Assembly: GCA_905178155.1 (NCBI GenBank)
Contig: CAJINV010000001.1
Location: 13,546,890-13,610,889, forward strand
DNA: 64,000 nucleotides
Direction of reading: 5' to 3'
DNA from: Amoebophrya sp. A120
Lineage: Eukaryota; Sar; Dinophyceae; Syndiniales; Amoebophryaceae
In this document: in pieces, positions 22,812 to 34,250 of the stretch
How the letters are laid out: every line of letters begins with the position of its first letter
How positions within the stretch are numbered: the stretch's first letter is position 1
Program-made: the position numbers and the translations under genes
Notes under the pieces: model-generated
The model's input: only the letters and a program-made list of their open reading frames with translations
The model's database searches: none
Told to the model about the DNA's origin: nothing

Positions 22812-23745
22812 GAGTAAAGCCTGGTCTGAGAACACAGCTCTGCAACGCTAGCTGTGTTGCCGCACCGGGACGGAAAGAAGCCCGTCGGCGCGTCGTACTC
22901 GCAGAAACAAAAAGGATATTTTTACAAGATGAAAAACACCAGAGCTGCCGTGTGGTTTTCTTTGTGGCAACAGTAGCCATTCATGCGTAATAGAACCGAC
23001 GACGGATTGCACAGTCAATCCCTTTTGATATGATACGGAGGAAGGGATATGATGAACGGACATTGATAGTGTGTTAGGCTCGGGGTTTCGTTGGCTGTAG
23101 TTGCAAAAGTAGTGCTACAAAAAATTGGAAACAAGAAAAGTAAGAAGATCCGCTTCCTGCCTGGAGTCAGTGCGACCATCAAAAGCTAGATCACAAATTC
23201 CTTCCATCGAAAGGCATGCGTTAAAGATCGTCCTCACGACATGGACACGAGTATATCCGCAAAAGACATGAGTACTGAGATACGGATCTTCCGAAATCCG
23301 CACCTGGACAAGAGTAAATAGATCTAGGGATCCTTGTCGAGGAAAATGAGCAGAAACGATCTCGGCAAATCGTGTGATTTTCCACCAAAGTCGTGCTAGA
23401 TTTCTTGCTGTACTTCCCATGAAAAATGAACGACCCACAAGGAGTCTGCACCAAGTCCTTTTTCCTTTAATTTCACAGACATGTCCTGGTAGGAAAAGGA
23501 ATGAAAGCAGCTCTTCAGCTCTCAAGAGTAATGGCTCGGTAAGGAGTTGAACAGCAACAATTGGCATCGAAGTAGCATCAAGTGAGACATATACTGTTTC
23601 TCGGCCCGTTAGGCATTTTGAGATAGTTTGGTAGCGCATCAAGTATAGTACTACCAGCGTTGGTAGCCTTTTCGTACGTACCCGCCGAAAAAACAAATTC
23701 CGTTCGCCACACCCAAAAAGCATCGGAAACACCACTACCTACAAT
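22812..23745. other. Intergenic before PRMT5
   Basis: About 930 bp. A 206-codon open frame lies on the minus strand at 23115-23735, ending 10 bp from the PRMT5 start. It has no recognisable content and I treat it as chance. No RNA gene or repeat seen. Confidence 0.4.
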
Positions 23746-26700
23746 ATGCCTGTTTTTCTTCACGGCGACCAGCTGAACCTGGGCCGGGGCTTGCTGCAGA
23801 TCCCGTCGGACACGAGCCTGGAGACGATTGTAAACGATGTGCTCACGGCCGGGTACGACTATATCACGGTCCCGCTCGCAACCAAGGAAAGCCAAAAAGC
23901 TTCCTCCGAGCCTTTCGTTCCAGCGATGACTTGCGACTTAGCGCTGCCCGGACGGCTGTGGGGCTCGTGCATGATCGCGCAGTGCACAGAAGGCTTGAAC
24001 CCAGATTTGGATACCTACGACGAGCACCGGCGCGACGACCGCAATAGCAAGCGACTGGAGGAGGAGATCTCCTTCGGCGAACACCTGGGCGCGACGGCCC
24101 TTCTTCTGCCGTTTCCAGACGTGAGCGGCTGCGTGCAGTTTGCGGCCCTGGTCAACCGGATGCTGCTGAAGCGGGAGGTGCAGGGGGTACCCTTGGTGAT
24201 TCAAGTGCCTTTGGTGTACCACGACAAAGCGCTGCACACGATCACGACTAAAGCAGGAAATAAAGCAATAAAAGTCGACGGTTGGACGGTGTGGAACCAG
24301 TTTAAGCAATTGATCGAGTGCAGGAGCGACTTGAGGGTAAGTCTCATTATTGACGTTGCGAAATTCGAGAAGCCAACCGACTTGGAACTCGACCGGTGGT
24401 ATGGGGAGCGCGTTCACTCGGTGCAGTTAGCGTCGCCGGCGTTTTTGAAAAACAGCAAAAAGTACCCGGTACTCCCGAAGAAGCTGCAGAGCTTTGTCAA
24501 GGGGTTTTTCACCCGAGCCGAAACCATCTTCATCGTGCGCGACGACGAGCGGGAGACCAGCGGCGAGAGGTGGGAGGAAGATGCAGGGCTGAATGGCGGA
24601 ACAACAAACACAATAGTACCTTTTCCGATCGAAAAAACCGAAGGGAGTAGAAGTAGTAGTTCTTCTGTAGTCAATACTGGCGACTCGGAATTGGATACAA
24701 GTACTAGTCTTTCACCGGTGAAAAACGCGCGGTTCTCCACGCTCCAAGCCCGGTACTTGTCGCTGCTGTTCAAATCTCGGTCGCCCCCCGACGTGCAGCA
24801 GAAGTTCGAGAGGCCATTTCTAGACGTGCTGCAGGCGCCTTTGCAGCCCCTGCACGACCACCTTGGGAGTCAGACCTATGAGACGTTTGAGGAGGACCCC
24901 GTGAAATACGTGCTGTACCAGGAAGCCGTGACCGAGTGTCTGTGGGACAAAATCCGGTTCCTCATTGACTCCCTGAAGAAGTTTTCGGGCGCGAACCTCT
25001 TCCCGGGGGTAGGGGCCAGCACCGCGGTTATGGATCCGCAGGTCGCGTTAAGGATTGCGACGGACGCAGTTGCTGAGCTCGTGAAGGAGCGCACGCGGCG
25101 ACCCGCGCCGGTGCCGACGGACCACGCGGGCAGGGAGGCCACATCGGAGAAGGTGGAGGATGCGTCAGACGACGGAAGTCGCCTTTCGGACGAAGTCTTC
25201 GCGGGGAAAGACGATAGGCAAACGCAGGACCGTGGTGCTGCAACCGCCGCGAGGAACAACAGTCGTAATGCTGATGCGGACGAACATCACCGCACTCAGA
25301 AAGAAGCAGGAGCGACAAGGAACGCGGACCCGGAAGAGTTGGCGGAGGCGAGTCGCCAACCCCGGGAGGAGGCGGGGCGCGGTGAGATCGAAAGCAAAAG
25401 GGAGCAAGCCCGGGTTTTGTTTGTAAAGGGCTGCAACTTGAGTACAATATGCACGGGGGAAAACAGCTTCGTCATTATGGTCGTAGGCGCAGGCCGGGGC
25501 CCGATTGTGCAAGCGTGCTTGGACGGGATTCGACAGCTCAAGAAAATTTTCGCAAAGGCCGCGGTCCCGGACGAGCATCAGCCCGAGTTCAAACTAATCG
25601 CCGTGGAAAAGAACCCAAACGCGGTGCACACGCTGCTTTACCGCAACAAGTACGAATGGTGCAACCAGGTGGAGATCGTCGGTCCGATGGATATGCGAGA
25701 TTGGAAGACGGAGTACAAGGCGGATGTTATCGTCTCCGAACTTTTGGGGAGTTTCAGCGACAACGAACTTTCGCCGGAGTGCTTGGATGGCGCGCAACGG
25801 TTTCTGCGGGACGAAGACGCACTTTTGAAGCAGCTGGTCGCGGATGTCAACGAACAAGCGGCGTCGAAACGGACGACCGCGCATGCTCAATGCGATCACC
25901 GAGGGATCAATGTATACGCGCCCACATGGCGGAAGGTCATTGACAAAATTTTCTGCGTCGTCATGGAATCTACAACTACCAGCGGAGATAAAGAAGATAA
26001 CACCTCCGCCGCGCCGGCAGCAGCTACGAGTGCGCGCTCCTCCACTCATCTTCACGCGAGGGCTGCGCGAGAGCGCAGTGCTATGCTCTTCTTGCGGAAA
26101 AACATCCGCGGAACTTCGATCCCACAGTCCTACACGAGTTCGTTGCAATTGGTTGCGAGCCCCGCCAATCACAACATGCTGAAATCCCGTCAGCAATTCG
26201 AGCAGGGGTATGTCGTGGCTTTTCAACACCTGTTCTGCATCTCGGCACCGCAGCCGTGTTTTACTTTCGAGCACCCGTCCGACCGAGTCGATGGGATAGG
26301 ACACAACGACCGGCACTGCCAAATTACCTTCAAGCCAGAGGTATTGACGTTTGGGATCGTTTTCTGATGTCTTTGCTTCGGCTTTAGATTTTAAGACGTT
26401 GCATGGACCACCTCTACAGGCAGAAATAGAACTGCGAATGCGAAAACGAACTTGCGCAACGACATTGATTGATCCGATTTGAAATGTTTTGGTTCATCTA
26501 GCATCAACTTTAGGAGCACTCAGTGGGTGCGAAGCTCTTTCACTATGATGACTCTTTTTTTCTAAATCTAGACCAGCAGGTCTAGAGATGTCGAAAAACT
26601 GCAACCAATCAAATTAAGCCGCAGTCTGATTACTTCTTCGAAACCTGCATGATCTCGTCTTTAGAAAAAGATAACTGCTGTCGTAGCCCATGATGACCAC

Positions 26701-27578
26701 TTTTTGCTAGAGACAAACTTCGTTCGTCGGTGGCGAAAAACTGCACCCAATCAAATTAAGCCGCAGTCTGATTTCCGACAAGCCACGTTAGTGCTTAAGC
26801 AGTCTCATTTCTTGCATCGTACTAGGCGCGCTTAATATTGCAAGCCATGATGAGCCAAATTTGATCGCAATGCTTTGTCTTGATTCTCAAAGTGATGCAA
26901 ACTCCAAATTCAATCCTTACTATTCTGAAATCATTGCGGTAGTTGTCTAGTCTCTGGTTTAGATTTACTGGCGCAAGTGGATCGAGGTGTGGCTGGCGAA
27001 TTCCAGGCGCACGCACACTGTTATGATGACTACCTTATTCGCAATGCTTTGTCATGATTCTAGATGAAGCTGATGCAACTTTTTTTCAATCCTTACTATT
27101 CTGAAGCTTGGTTTTCACGCAATGGTATCACGATCCAACAGCAGATTTAGATCATTGGCGCCTCATCTGTAGCCGCGCCCTTGCATGATGATTGTCTTCT
27201 GATCAATAAGGTCTACTCCCCAATTACGAATCCTCATGAAACTTTCTCTCTCGAAAAAAAAACCAGGTTGAAGCTGAATGCGATGGTTTAGCGGCCTACT
27301 TCGATTGCGTTCTTTACGAGGCAACATGTGAGGGCAGTCGAAAAATCCGCATGAGTATTGATCCGGTAACCAAAACGGAAGACTTGATCTCGTGGTTCCC
27401 GATGTACTTTCCGTTTAAGCAACCCTTCCAGCTCTCGCCCCTGGATTCGGTGCAGGTAAACGTGTGGCGGAAGTCCGACAAGGCAAAGGTGTGGTATGAG
27501 TGGGCCTGTACGGACCCGATTGGTGCGGGCGGAGGCGTGCACAATGCAGGCGGACGATTTTACAGCATCTACAAATGA
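23746..27578 (+). CDS. PRMT5: Protein arginine methyltransferase 5
   Basis: Type II arginine methyltransferase, which places symmetric dimethyl-arginine on Sm proteins and histones in other eukaryotes. Exon 1 (23746-26340) starts at a well-placed ATG and encodes 865 residues; exon 2 (27267-27578) adds 103. The N-terminal third matches the PRMT5 TIM-barrel region. Catalytic signatures are the S-adenosylmethionine motif VGAGRGP (about 579-585), VEKNPNA (about 620), and the double-E loop SELLGSFSDNE (about 664-674), whose two glutamates are ten residues apart as in human PRMT5. LSPECLDGAQ follows. The C-terminal barrel carries SAPQPCFTFEHP, WFPMYFP and VWYEWA. At about 968 residues it is far longer than the 637-residue human protein because of acidic/basic disordered inserts near 285-345 and 440-555 and another of about 100 residues after the double-E loop. 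The intron (26341-27266) is GT-AG. Confidence 0.95.
26592..26773. repeat. Duplicated 40-bp segment in the PRMT5 intron
   Basis: cgaaaaactgca(a/c)ccaatc and the following 20 or so bases occur at 26592-26631 and 26734-26773, 142 bp apart, with one mismatch. A second looser duplication in the same intron pairs gcaatgctttgtc near 26867 and 27039, each followed by caatccttactattctga. The intron seems to have grown by local duplication. Confidence 0.7.
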
Positions 27579-28311
27579 CGTGCGCAGAGTAAAAATTCGC
27601 CTGTGCTGTGGCCTTCAAAAGGCAGAAGTTTAGAACTAGTTTGCTGGTACAATGCCCAGTCATGACAGTATTCTGAGTCGAGTAAAAAACAAAGTGAATT
27701 CCATCGCGCATGAGAGCGTAAAGGCGACATACTACAGTTTCGAAATAGCATGTTGAGTCTCAGTTTGGTGCTCGCGCTCGCCGGATGGTGCTGGCGCGTT
27801 CATACAACCTATGGTGTCCATTTGTGCTGTTGAAAGTGTGCCTTTAAATAGTTGGTTTCAGCGTTCTCAGATCAAAATTTAGATCGCGATACTCGTTCTA
27901 TGAGCCGGAAAATCTTTAGCGATCACATGAGAGCGCAGATGCTGAGATCCATAAGTATCGAGAAGCGTCGGAGATCCATGGTGCAGAAGTAGCGTGAAAA
28001 CGGTCTCTAGGATGAAGATCAGCAAAATGATGATGGATCATCATGGCCGCTAGCCACAAACAAGATCCCTAGTGAGACGATCCAAAATGACAAATTTAGA
28101 TCCTTTGTCTGTGGAACTATGCACATGGCCGTAGTCACTGCGAAGGTAGCCGGTAGATTCTCGCTCTAGAAGAAATACGGATCCTTGTCCTTATTTCGAA
28201 CGCTACTTCCATAACTGCTTTTACACCTAAATTTATCTGCACCTTTTTAAATCTTTCGCCCACAGGGACACTTACTCGAGACCGTAAGTTAGAGCTCAAC
28301 AGTAGCACAAG
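27579..28311. other. Intergenic before RPS23
   Basis: About 730 bp with no gene or repeat recognised. It should contain the RPS23 promoter and trans-splice acceptor, but I cannot point to either with confidence. Confidence 0.5.
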
Positions 28312-29259
28312 ATGGGAAAGCCGCGTGGGATCCGTACCGCCCGTAAGTTGGTGAACAGCCGCCGTGAAAACCGGTGGGCCGACAAGGACTACAAGAAGGC
28401 CAACTTCGGTATATGTCCTTTGCTAACATCGCATACCGCGTTTTTTTTTGCTGTCAAGCACTTCAGCAGAATGAGTGTGCTACTATATTTCCGCCGCGCA
28501 AGGATGAGAAATTTGAATTTTCTCCGAGCCGCTTCACTACTGGTGTAGCGACGATGGGGAATTTTTTCAAAATATCCTTTAAGTTTCAAACTGACAATTT
28601 TCGCGGACTAGCAAGTGAAATTGTAAACTGACCGGATCTTGCAAATGGCACATGTACAACTAGGATTTCTTAAGTTGGCATGGGAACGAGGTAATGAAGA
28701 GCGTTTCAAAAAAAAAATTATCTAAACCGCAATTTTAATCATCATCTTCCCAGGCTCCGTGTACAAGTGCAATCCGTTCGGTGGTTCCTCCCACGCTAAG
28801 GGCATTGTGGTTGAGAAGATCGGAATTGAGGCCAAGCAGCCGAACAGCGCCATCCGTAAGTGCTGCCGCGTGCAGCTGATCAAGAACGGAAAGAAGATCG
28901 CCGCCTTCGTCCCGAACGATGGTTGCTTGAACTTCATCGATGAGAACGACGAAGTCCTGATCGCCGGTTTCGGTCGCCGCGGCCACGCCGTCGGTGATAT
29001 CCCCGGTGTCCGGTTCAAGGTATAGCTTTGAGTCAATCTCTGGATAGATTTTGGTTTTGTTTGCATGTGCACCGTAGTGCCCTTGTGCTGTCGGACTGCG
29101 AGTTGAGATCATGGTTTTGCTCTTTTAAATGTGAAGGTATTTTTGTCGTATGTGCTGTTGCACGATATTCAATCAAACCTAAATCAACAGGTCGTCAAGG
29201 TGTCCGGTTGCGGTCTCTTGGCCTTGTACAAGGAAAAGAAGGAGAAGCCGCGTAACTGA
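28312..29259 (+). CDS. RPS23: 40S ribosomal protein S23 (uS12)
   Basis: Small-subunit ribosomal protein of the decoding centre. Three exons: 28312-28408, 28754-29019 and 29191-29259, joined by two GT-AG introns, give 143 residues, the same length as the human protein. It begins [13 protein letters not shown] and contains the invariant loop [10 protein letters not shown] with the proline that is hydroxylated in other eukaryotes. [17 protein letters not shown] spans the last intron, and it ends KEKKEKPRN. Conservation is strong across the whole length, and intron positions are fixed by matching to the family. Confidence 0.98.
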
Positions 29260-29655
29260 GCAGTTTGGTTTTACCAGCAGCAACGCTTGTTTCAGCAACA
29301 ATCCTCAAGAACTCTGCTTGTGCTACTGAAAATGAACCCATAATGAACCACATTTTTTGTGTGTAGTCTCGAGAGCTAAAAAAGAAACGCGAGAGAGCCG
29401 TCAGCGCTGTGCTTCGAGCGCCCGGGTTGTCAATGGACGCCTGTCGATATCCAATTGCGTGTTCTACGAGTTCGCTTTTGCGAGATGTTGTTGTGCCAAG
29501 GCCAATCGGTTTTCTATTGGATGCCCAAGTGCTGCTATTAAGGCATTGCGCTGATGGCGGGCTCAGGTAACTCTGCCCTACATTGTTTCTTCGTCAGGAC
29601 CCCAATGAACTTTTTCCCTAATGTAGAAGATCCACTTCTCTAAAGATGCGCAAAA
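29260..29655. other. Short intergenic
   Basis: About 400 bp between RPS23 and the next open frame. Nothing recognised. Confidence 0.45.
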
Positions 29656-29937
29656 ATGTCTGAGAATAAAAGCGATTCTATAGCAAAGGAAGCGAGTGCC
29701 ATAAGCGGCGTAGGTACGGTCAAGAAATCTTCGTCTAAGGAAAGTATTCTAGCGCGTGCACGGCGCTTGATCTTTGGCCAGAAGACGCAGCTCTCTGATC
29801 CAAATTTTTTCGCAAAGCACAGCTCCGGCTTGGGTGATCGGTTTTTTTCTGCTTCAGCTACTTTTCAACCCTGTTGCGTCATTGAAAATACCGCCGTTGC
29901 TGCTAGTGTGTTTTCAGGTGTAAAGGCGAGAGAGTAA
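29656..29937 (+). CDS. Small hypothetical protein, 93 residues
   Basis: Open frame MSENKSDSIAKEASAISG... with a serine/lysine-rich N-terminus and a basic patch ARARRLIFGQK; the C-terminal half reads SGLGDRFFSASATFQ. Not recognised. It lies between RPS23 and PAM16 on the same strand with its own ATG, so it may be a real small gene or the first exon of a longer one (its last codons fall into less coding-like sequence). No domain or targeting signal could be assigned. Confidence 0.35.
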   Translation: MSENKSDSIAKEASAISGVGTVKKSSSKESILARARRLIFGQKTQLSDPNFFAKHSSGLGDRFFSASATFQPCCVIENTAVAASVFSGVKARE

Positions 29938-30049
29938 GCTATCCCTCCGTGAAGCACTTTCCGGCACGTTTTCATAAGTTCGCGCTTCAGACACTTCTAA
30001 AGACTTTCCCCCTCTTTACCAATCTTCTCTATCTTCGGAATTCGAAGCC

Positions 30050-30541
30050 ATGGCGTGGGGTCCTTTCGTGCGGATAGCTGCGCAATTTGTGATGGTCGCG
30101 GGCAGCGCGATGGGAAAAGCAGTTCGGGAAGCGTACAAGGAAGCGGCGAAGAATCCAAATGTGGCAGCAGCGGTGCGAAACAGGCGCATGAATGTCGATG
30201 AGGCCAAAAACATCCTGGAAGTTCCTAAACTTATGGAGAAGAGCAGTATCGTGGACAAGGCTGAGATTATGCGAAAGCTGAATGCCATTGATGCAAAAGG
30301 CGTCGGATCACCGTACTGTTCTGTTCTTGCAGCTGAATTTTATCGATTAGTCAAGAGGATTAGTGAAAGGTGCCGCTGTTCGTCCGATTCTTTCGCCTTC
30401 TCTCGTAGTGCACTCTTATTTGTTCTGTGTGACCGCGATTTCATTTTTATCAACAGGTATCTACAGTCGAAGATAAGCATTGCGGAGACGGTTTTGCTTG
30501 AGGAATTGCATGGCGCTGGTCCACCGAAGGCGGATTTGTAA
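30050..30541 (+). CDS. PAM16: PAM16/TIM16, import motor subunit
   Basis: J-like regulatory subunit of the mitochondrial presequence-translocase motor, which binds PAM18 and restrains its stimulation of mtHsp70 at the inner membrane. Exon 1 (30050-30312) begins MAWGPFVRIAAQFVMVAG, a hydrophobic N-terminus typical of the family, and carries MNVDEAKNILEV and the J-like helix up to NAIDAKGVGSP. Exon 2 (30457-30541) restores the hallmark SPYLQSKI and ends ELHGAGPPKADL. The intron is GT-AG, and its phase (CC/G = Pro) fits the family alignment. 115 residues in all, close to the usual 110-150. There is no HPD, as expected for PAM16. Its presence indicates protein import into a mitochondrion. Confidence 0.93.
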   Translation: MAWGPFVRIAAQFVMVAGSAMGKAVREAYKEAAKNPNVAAAVRNRRMNVDEAKNILEVPKLMEKSSIVDKAEIMRKLNAIDAKGVGSPYCSVLAAEFYRLVKRISERCRCSSDSFAFSRSALLFVLCDRDFIFINRYLQSKISIAETVLLEELHGAGPPKADL

Positions 30542-30662
30542 GAATCTTTCGAACTTTTCGCCATGTCGAAACGAGTGTAGCTTTGGAGCGGAACAACGCT
30601 GCAGCGCAGCTTCGAATTCCAGTTTTGACAAAAAGATTCCACCGCAACTTCACTTCTGCTAA

Positions 30663-33365
30663 ATGTCGGACCCGCCGGCTTCGCAGAGACCGAGGCTCGA
30701 ACTCGGGCCAAAGGTGGTGGAAGATGATGAGGACTTTCCCAGTCGGCACACCAGTTCGTGCTCGGACCAGGTGATGCAGGATGTTGCCGTGTTTGGGGCC
30801 GCCGGCGCCGCTTCCAGCAGCAGTTCTTCGCTTCCCAGCACGACCTACGCTTCCAGTAAGATCGGACCGCCGGGGAACAGTCTGACGCTGAGCATGCGGG
30901 ACCGGAGTAGTAGCAGCAACGGGCCGATGAAAAAGAACCCGGATGACCACGACAAGTTCGCGAGTCGGTGCCTGAGCCCGTCGTACAAGGCACGGCGGAG
31001 GGCGTCCGGGCGGGGGACGTTCAACACGCCGCGCGTTTCCATGTCGAGCAAGCCGGTACGGCGGCGGCCGTCGAACCAGAAGCCCGGGCCGCTGAACAAC
31101 CTCTCCTCCAGTCCGCGGTGGCTCGGCAACTTGTACCCCAGCAACTACGACGTGGAGCCGGACACGCCAGCGGTCGAGCGGGCGTCGTCCGCCTCGAGCC
31201 TGTCTGGGCTGCTTAGCGGGGGGTTACCGAACCGGAAATCTCTGGCGGCGGGGAACAGTCGGATCAACGACTTTTTCAACGTGGACATGATTGGTACGGT
31301 CGAAAATAATAACCAGAGTGCTGCAAGCACTACCAGCGGTACTGGTGGGGGTCTTCTTCAAGGGGGGCAACTGCTACAAGGCTGCACAGATGCGGAGTCT
31401 TCAATGGTGATATCTACTTCCGACTCGCTCGGTGGCACTCCGCGGGGGCTGGAAGGGTTTTTGTCGAAGACTTCGCCGACGTTTGGGGTCACCGGGGCGC
31501 GGACGCTCTTTCCCAGTGCTGCCACACAAGGTGCTGGGGTCATGAATAGCAGCGGTCAAAATAGTAATTCAGCTCCGAGTTCTTCTTCATCCGATATGAT
31601 GGGCAGCAGTAGCAGTCTCGGCACACCGCTCATGTCATCTGCTTCCACTACCATGCCGGCGCTGCAAAGTCACGACTTGGTGGAGGCACAATCGCTGTTG
31701 GAGACCCCTTCCCCCGTTGCGAATCCCGCAGCCCGCGCTTCCGCGGTGCCTCCGCCGGCGATGGGGACCATTCTGGAGGAAGAAGAATTTGACGAGAATG
31801 ACGAGAATCGACAGCGCAATTCTTGTGGAAAGAGCAAACTTGTGATGCCGCAGCCGGAGCACGCGCCGTCCTACAGCGGAGTGGATCTCGACAGCGGAGT
31901 AGATGACCAAATGGAAGTGTATTTTGAAAACGGTAGCAACCCGTCATCTGGAGCGTCACTGTCACAAAAGCCCGATCTGCACAAACAAATTCCCGCCTGG
32001 AACAAGCTCCACGAACGCGTTCTGCTGCGAATGATCTCGCCGCCGCTTCAACATGTTGCAGGGGTGCCACCTAGTTCTGGAGGTCCAGGCATCGAGCGTG
32101 GGTCGTTTGCGCCGCAAGACGGGAAGATGAATGCCGCAAGTACAGCAACAACAAATGAGGTGTTCACTTTGGAAGCCGGCGTGGGCTATTCACTGTGGGA
32201 GGGTAACGAAACCGGCGGTGGTGCATCTTCCTCTTCTTCGCAGCCGCCACGACCCCGGGAAGGAATGTTTCAGACCATGCCGGGTCTTACAACTCCCCGC
32301 GAAAACAGCCAGGACAACAGTGGAATGCCGATTTCCAGCAGCAGCAGCGGTTCAGCTGCTTCAAGGGGGCTAATGGGACCACCGCCGATGACAGGCGGCA
32401 GCACTACAATGGTACCGGCGGCCAACAACATCTTCAATAACCCCGTCCTAGAACAAAGAACGGTGACCCAAAGTGGTGCTGCTCCAGCAGCCGGCGCTGG
32501 TTTTGGGGTACTAAATCCACCAACGCAACAGCACCCAAAGATCCCGCCACTTGCCTTGAATCTTCCCCGGGCAATCTCGACCTCGAGCAACCAAGATAAA
32601 GACACGCGGGCGACCACGCCCGCGTTTGAGATGAACAACGGGAATTCGTCGACTTCGGAAATAAACAAGAAGTCCAAAAGCGAGCCGAAATCGGGGCTGC
32701 GTCGGAGAGGAGAGATTGTCTTGGCGATGAATGGTCTGTCCGGCACTGGTGGAAGCAGCAGCAGTAGTGGTAGTAACATCTTCACTCAGCAACAAAATGC
32801 CCCGGGGGGGACGGCGGGGCCACAGGGCACAGCTTCGAGCAGCAGTAGTTTATTCGCAGCACAACCGCATGCAATCAACCAGCAGCATGCGGCTGCTTCC
32901 TCCAGCAGCAATAGCTCCGCGATCCCTCACGTCCCGCCGCAACACGAACAGCAACAGAACAGTAGCGCCATGTTCAACAATGCCAGCCGCGCCCCGTCCT
33001 CGACACATCCCCCTCTTGGCGTGCTCTCGCGGTCGACCTTGCTCGGGCTGAACCGTCTGGCGAAGACGAACTCCATTGCGATTTCGTCCGAAGCCGCGTC
33101 GTCGGAGGTGAGTAGCATGCGGGAGTACGACTTTGCGCCGGGGGTGCGGAAGCGGAAAAAGTCGGACTCGGTCGTCGCAAACTTTCCAACGGACGAAGAG
33201 AACCTGGACGACGACTCGGACTTGTCCTTCGTGCCGCCGCCCGCAAAACGGCCGCGGGCGGCGACCATGACCGAATTGGATTCCGAGCGGCTGCAGCAGC
33301 TGCGCGAGAGTCCCGAAGATGCCGGCTTCGCCGGGGCGATCTTGGAAGAATTCCGAAGTTCGTGA
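30663..33365 (+). CDS. Large disordered Ser/Gln-rich protein, 900 residues
   Basis: Single-exon frame beginning MSDPPASQRPRLELG 121 bp after PAM16. Almost the whole length is low complexity: serine runs (SSSSSLPS, SSSSDMMGSSSS), Gln/Asn stretches, and alternating Pro/Gly. The C-terminus is different: RSTLLGLNRLAKTNS, VRKRKKSD, an acidic segment (DEENLDDDSD), then PPPAKRPR, two stretches that look like nuclear localisation signals, and a helical end DSERLQQLRESPEDAG. This suggests a nuclear, possibly phosphorylated regulatory protein, but no family is recognised. Codon use is GC-rich and uniform over 2.7 kb, which supports a real gene. Confidence 0.75.
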   Translation: MSDPPASQRPRLELGPKVVEDDEDFPSRHTSSCSDQVMQDVAVFGAAGAASSSSSSLPSTTYASSKIGPPGNSLTLSMRDRSSSSNGPMKKNPDDHDKFASRCLSPSYKARRRASGRGTFNTPRVSMSSKPVRRRPSNQKPGPLNNLSSSPRWLGNLYPSNYDVEPDTPAVERASSASSLSGLLSGGLPNRKSLAAGNSRINDFFNVDMIGTVENNNQSAASTTSGTGGGLLQGGQLLQGCTDAESSMVISTSDSLGGTPRGLEGFLSKTSPTFGVTGARTLFPSAATQGAGVMNSSGQNSNSAPSSSSSDMMGSSSSLGTPLMSSASTTMPALQSHDLVEAQSLLETPSPVANPAARASAVPPPAMGTILEEEEFDENDENRQRNSCGKSKLVMPQPEHAPSYSGVDLDSGVDDQMEVYFENGSNPSSGASLSQKPDLHKQIPAWNKLHERVLLRMISPPLQHVAGVPPSSGGPGIERGSFAPQDGKMNAASTATTNEVFTLEAGVGYSLWEGNETGGGASSSSSQPPRPREGMFQTMPGLTTPRENSQDNSGMPISSSSSGSAASRGLMGPPPMTGGSTTMVPAANNIFNNPVLEQRTVTQSGAAPAAGAGFGVLNPPTQQHPKIPPLALNLPRAISTSSNQDKDTRATTPAFEMNNGNSSTSEINKKSKSEPKSGLRRRGEIVLAMNGLSGTGGSSSSSGSNIFTQQQNAPGGTAGPQGTASSSSSLFAAQPHAINQQHAAASSSSNSSAIPHVPPQHEQQQNSSAMFNNASRAPSSTHPPLGVLSRSTLLGLNRLAKTNSIAISSEAASSEVSSMREYDFAPGVRKRKKSDSVVANFPTDEENLDDDSDLSFVPPPAKRPRAATMTELDSERLQQLRESPEDAGFAGAILEEFRSS

Positions 33366-34250
33366 TAGAATTCGAAATCTGGCAGTTGGTTGGTTGTAGG
33401 TAGTGGTTTTTGCGGGGATTGATATCTTCGAGAGACCGTAGTGATCAATCCCTTTGTACTGGAGCTCGTTTTATTCACGCGTCCTGGCAGCTGATGTGCC
33501 CCTAGCAGTCCTGCTACCCTGTGTTTTGCTAAATGAGGATGATGACGACATTTCTGATATTGTCAGATACACAGCGACATAGTTTTTCGAGGTCTACTTC
33601 TCATTTCACCTCAAGGTGCTACAGGTGACTTCGTGTGATGTATGCAGCAAAAATGCTGGACGAAGCTGGACACAAGGCGACATGCGCTGGATCTAGAAGG
33701 ATGTTTGAAATGTTCGTCTTCGATTGCAATGGATCGTAAAAATTGCGAATGCGTTTGGCGTGAACATAATCAGCAAGCTTTCGGTCCTCGTGCGCTTTCA
33801 ATGTCTGTGCAAGTAAATCCGAAATCGGAAATTTGATGTCGTGCGCTGAAAGAAATTCATGTCGGATCGTGCATCCCGTGCGTCGTGTCTTCGTCGTCGT
33901 CATTTCGTTTTAGAAATAGAAGAGTTAGGTCCTGATCTCTTGTCGTTTTCTCTAATCGTCTAACAGGGTCGAGCTTCGGCTCCCACCCCTCCACGCCAGT
34001 GGACAGGTGGAACCTCTTTTCTTTTCCCCCCTAGCTGGTTTTAAAAGTACTTGCCAGTAGCTCCACACTGTTTAAACGGCATCAAGAAAACTTACCTTCA
34101 TTGTATGTCTACGATGCACGACACTGCAACGCCCCTATTTTCGTAGTGACTATTGCAGCTCTTTGTTGATTGCCGCTCGCGAAAAAGGATTTATCTCTCT
34201 TCCTCGTCCCGCACAACGAAGAACCCGTTCAGAAAAAAGAAAAAGGCATC
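33366..34250. other. Intergenic before the bestrophin pair
   Basis: About 885 bp. Short open frames only, including a 94-codon minus-strand frame at 33619-33903 that I regard as chance. Pyrimidine-rich stretches precede the start at 34251. Confidence 0.5.

Noticed and set aside
23115-23735. 206-codon minus-strand frame beside PRMT5
   Set aside because: No recognisable motif, intergenic composition, and the only minus-strand candidate in a unidirectional array.
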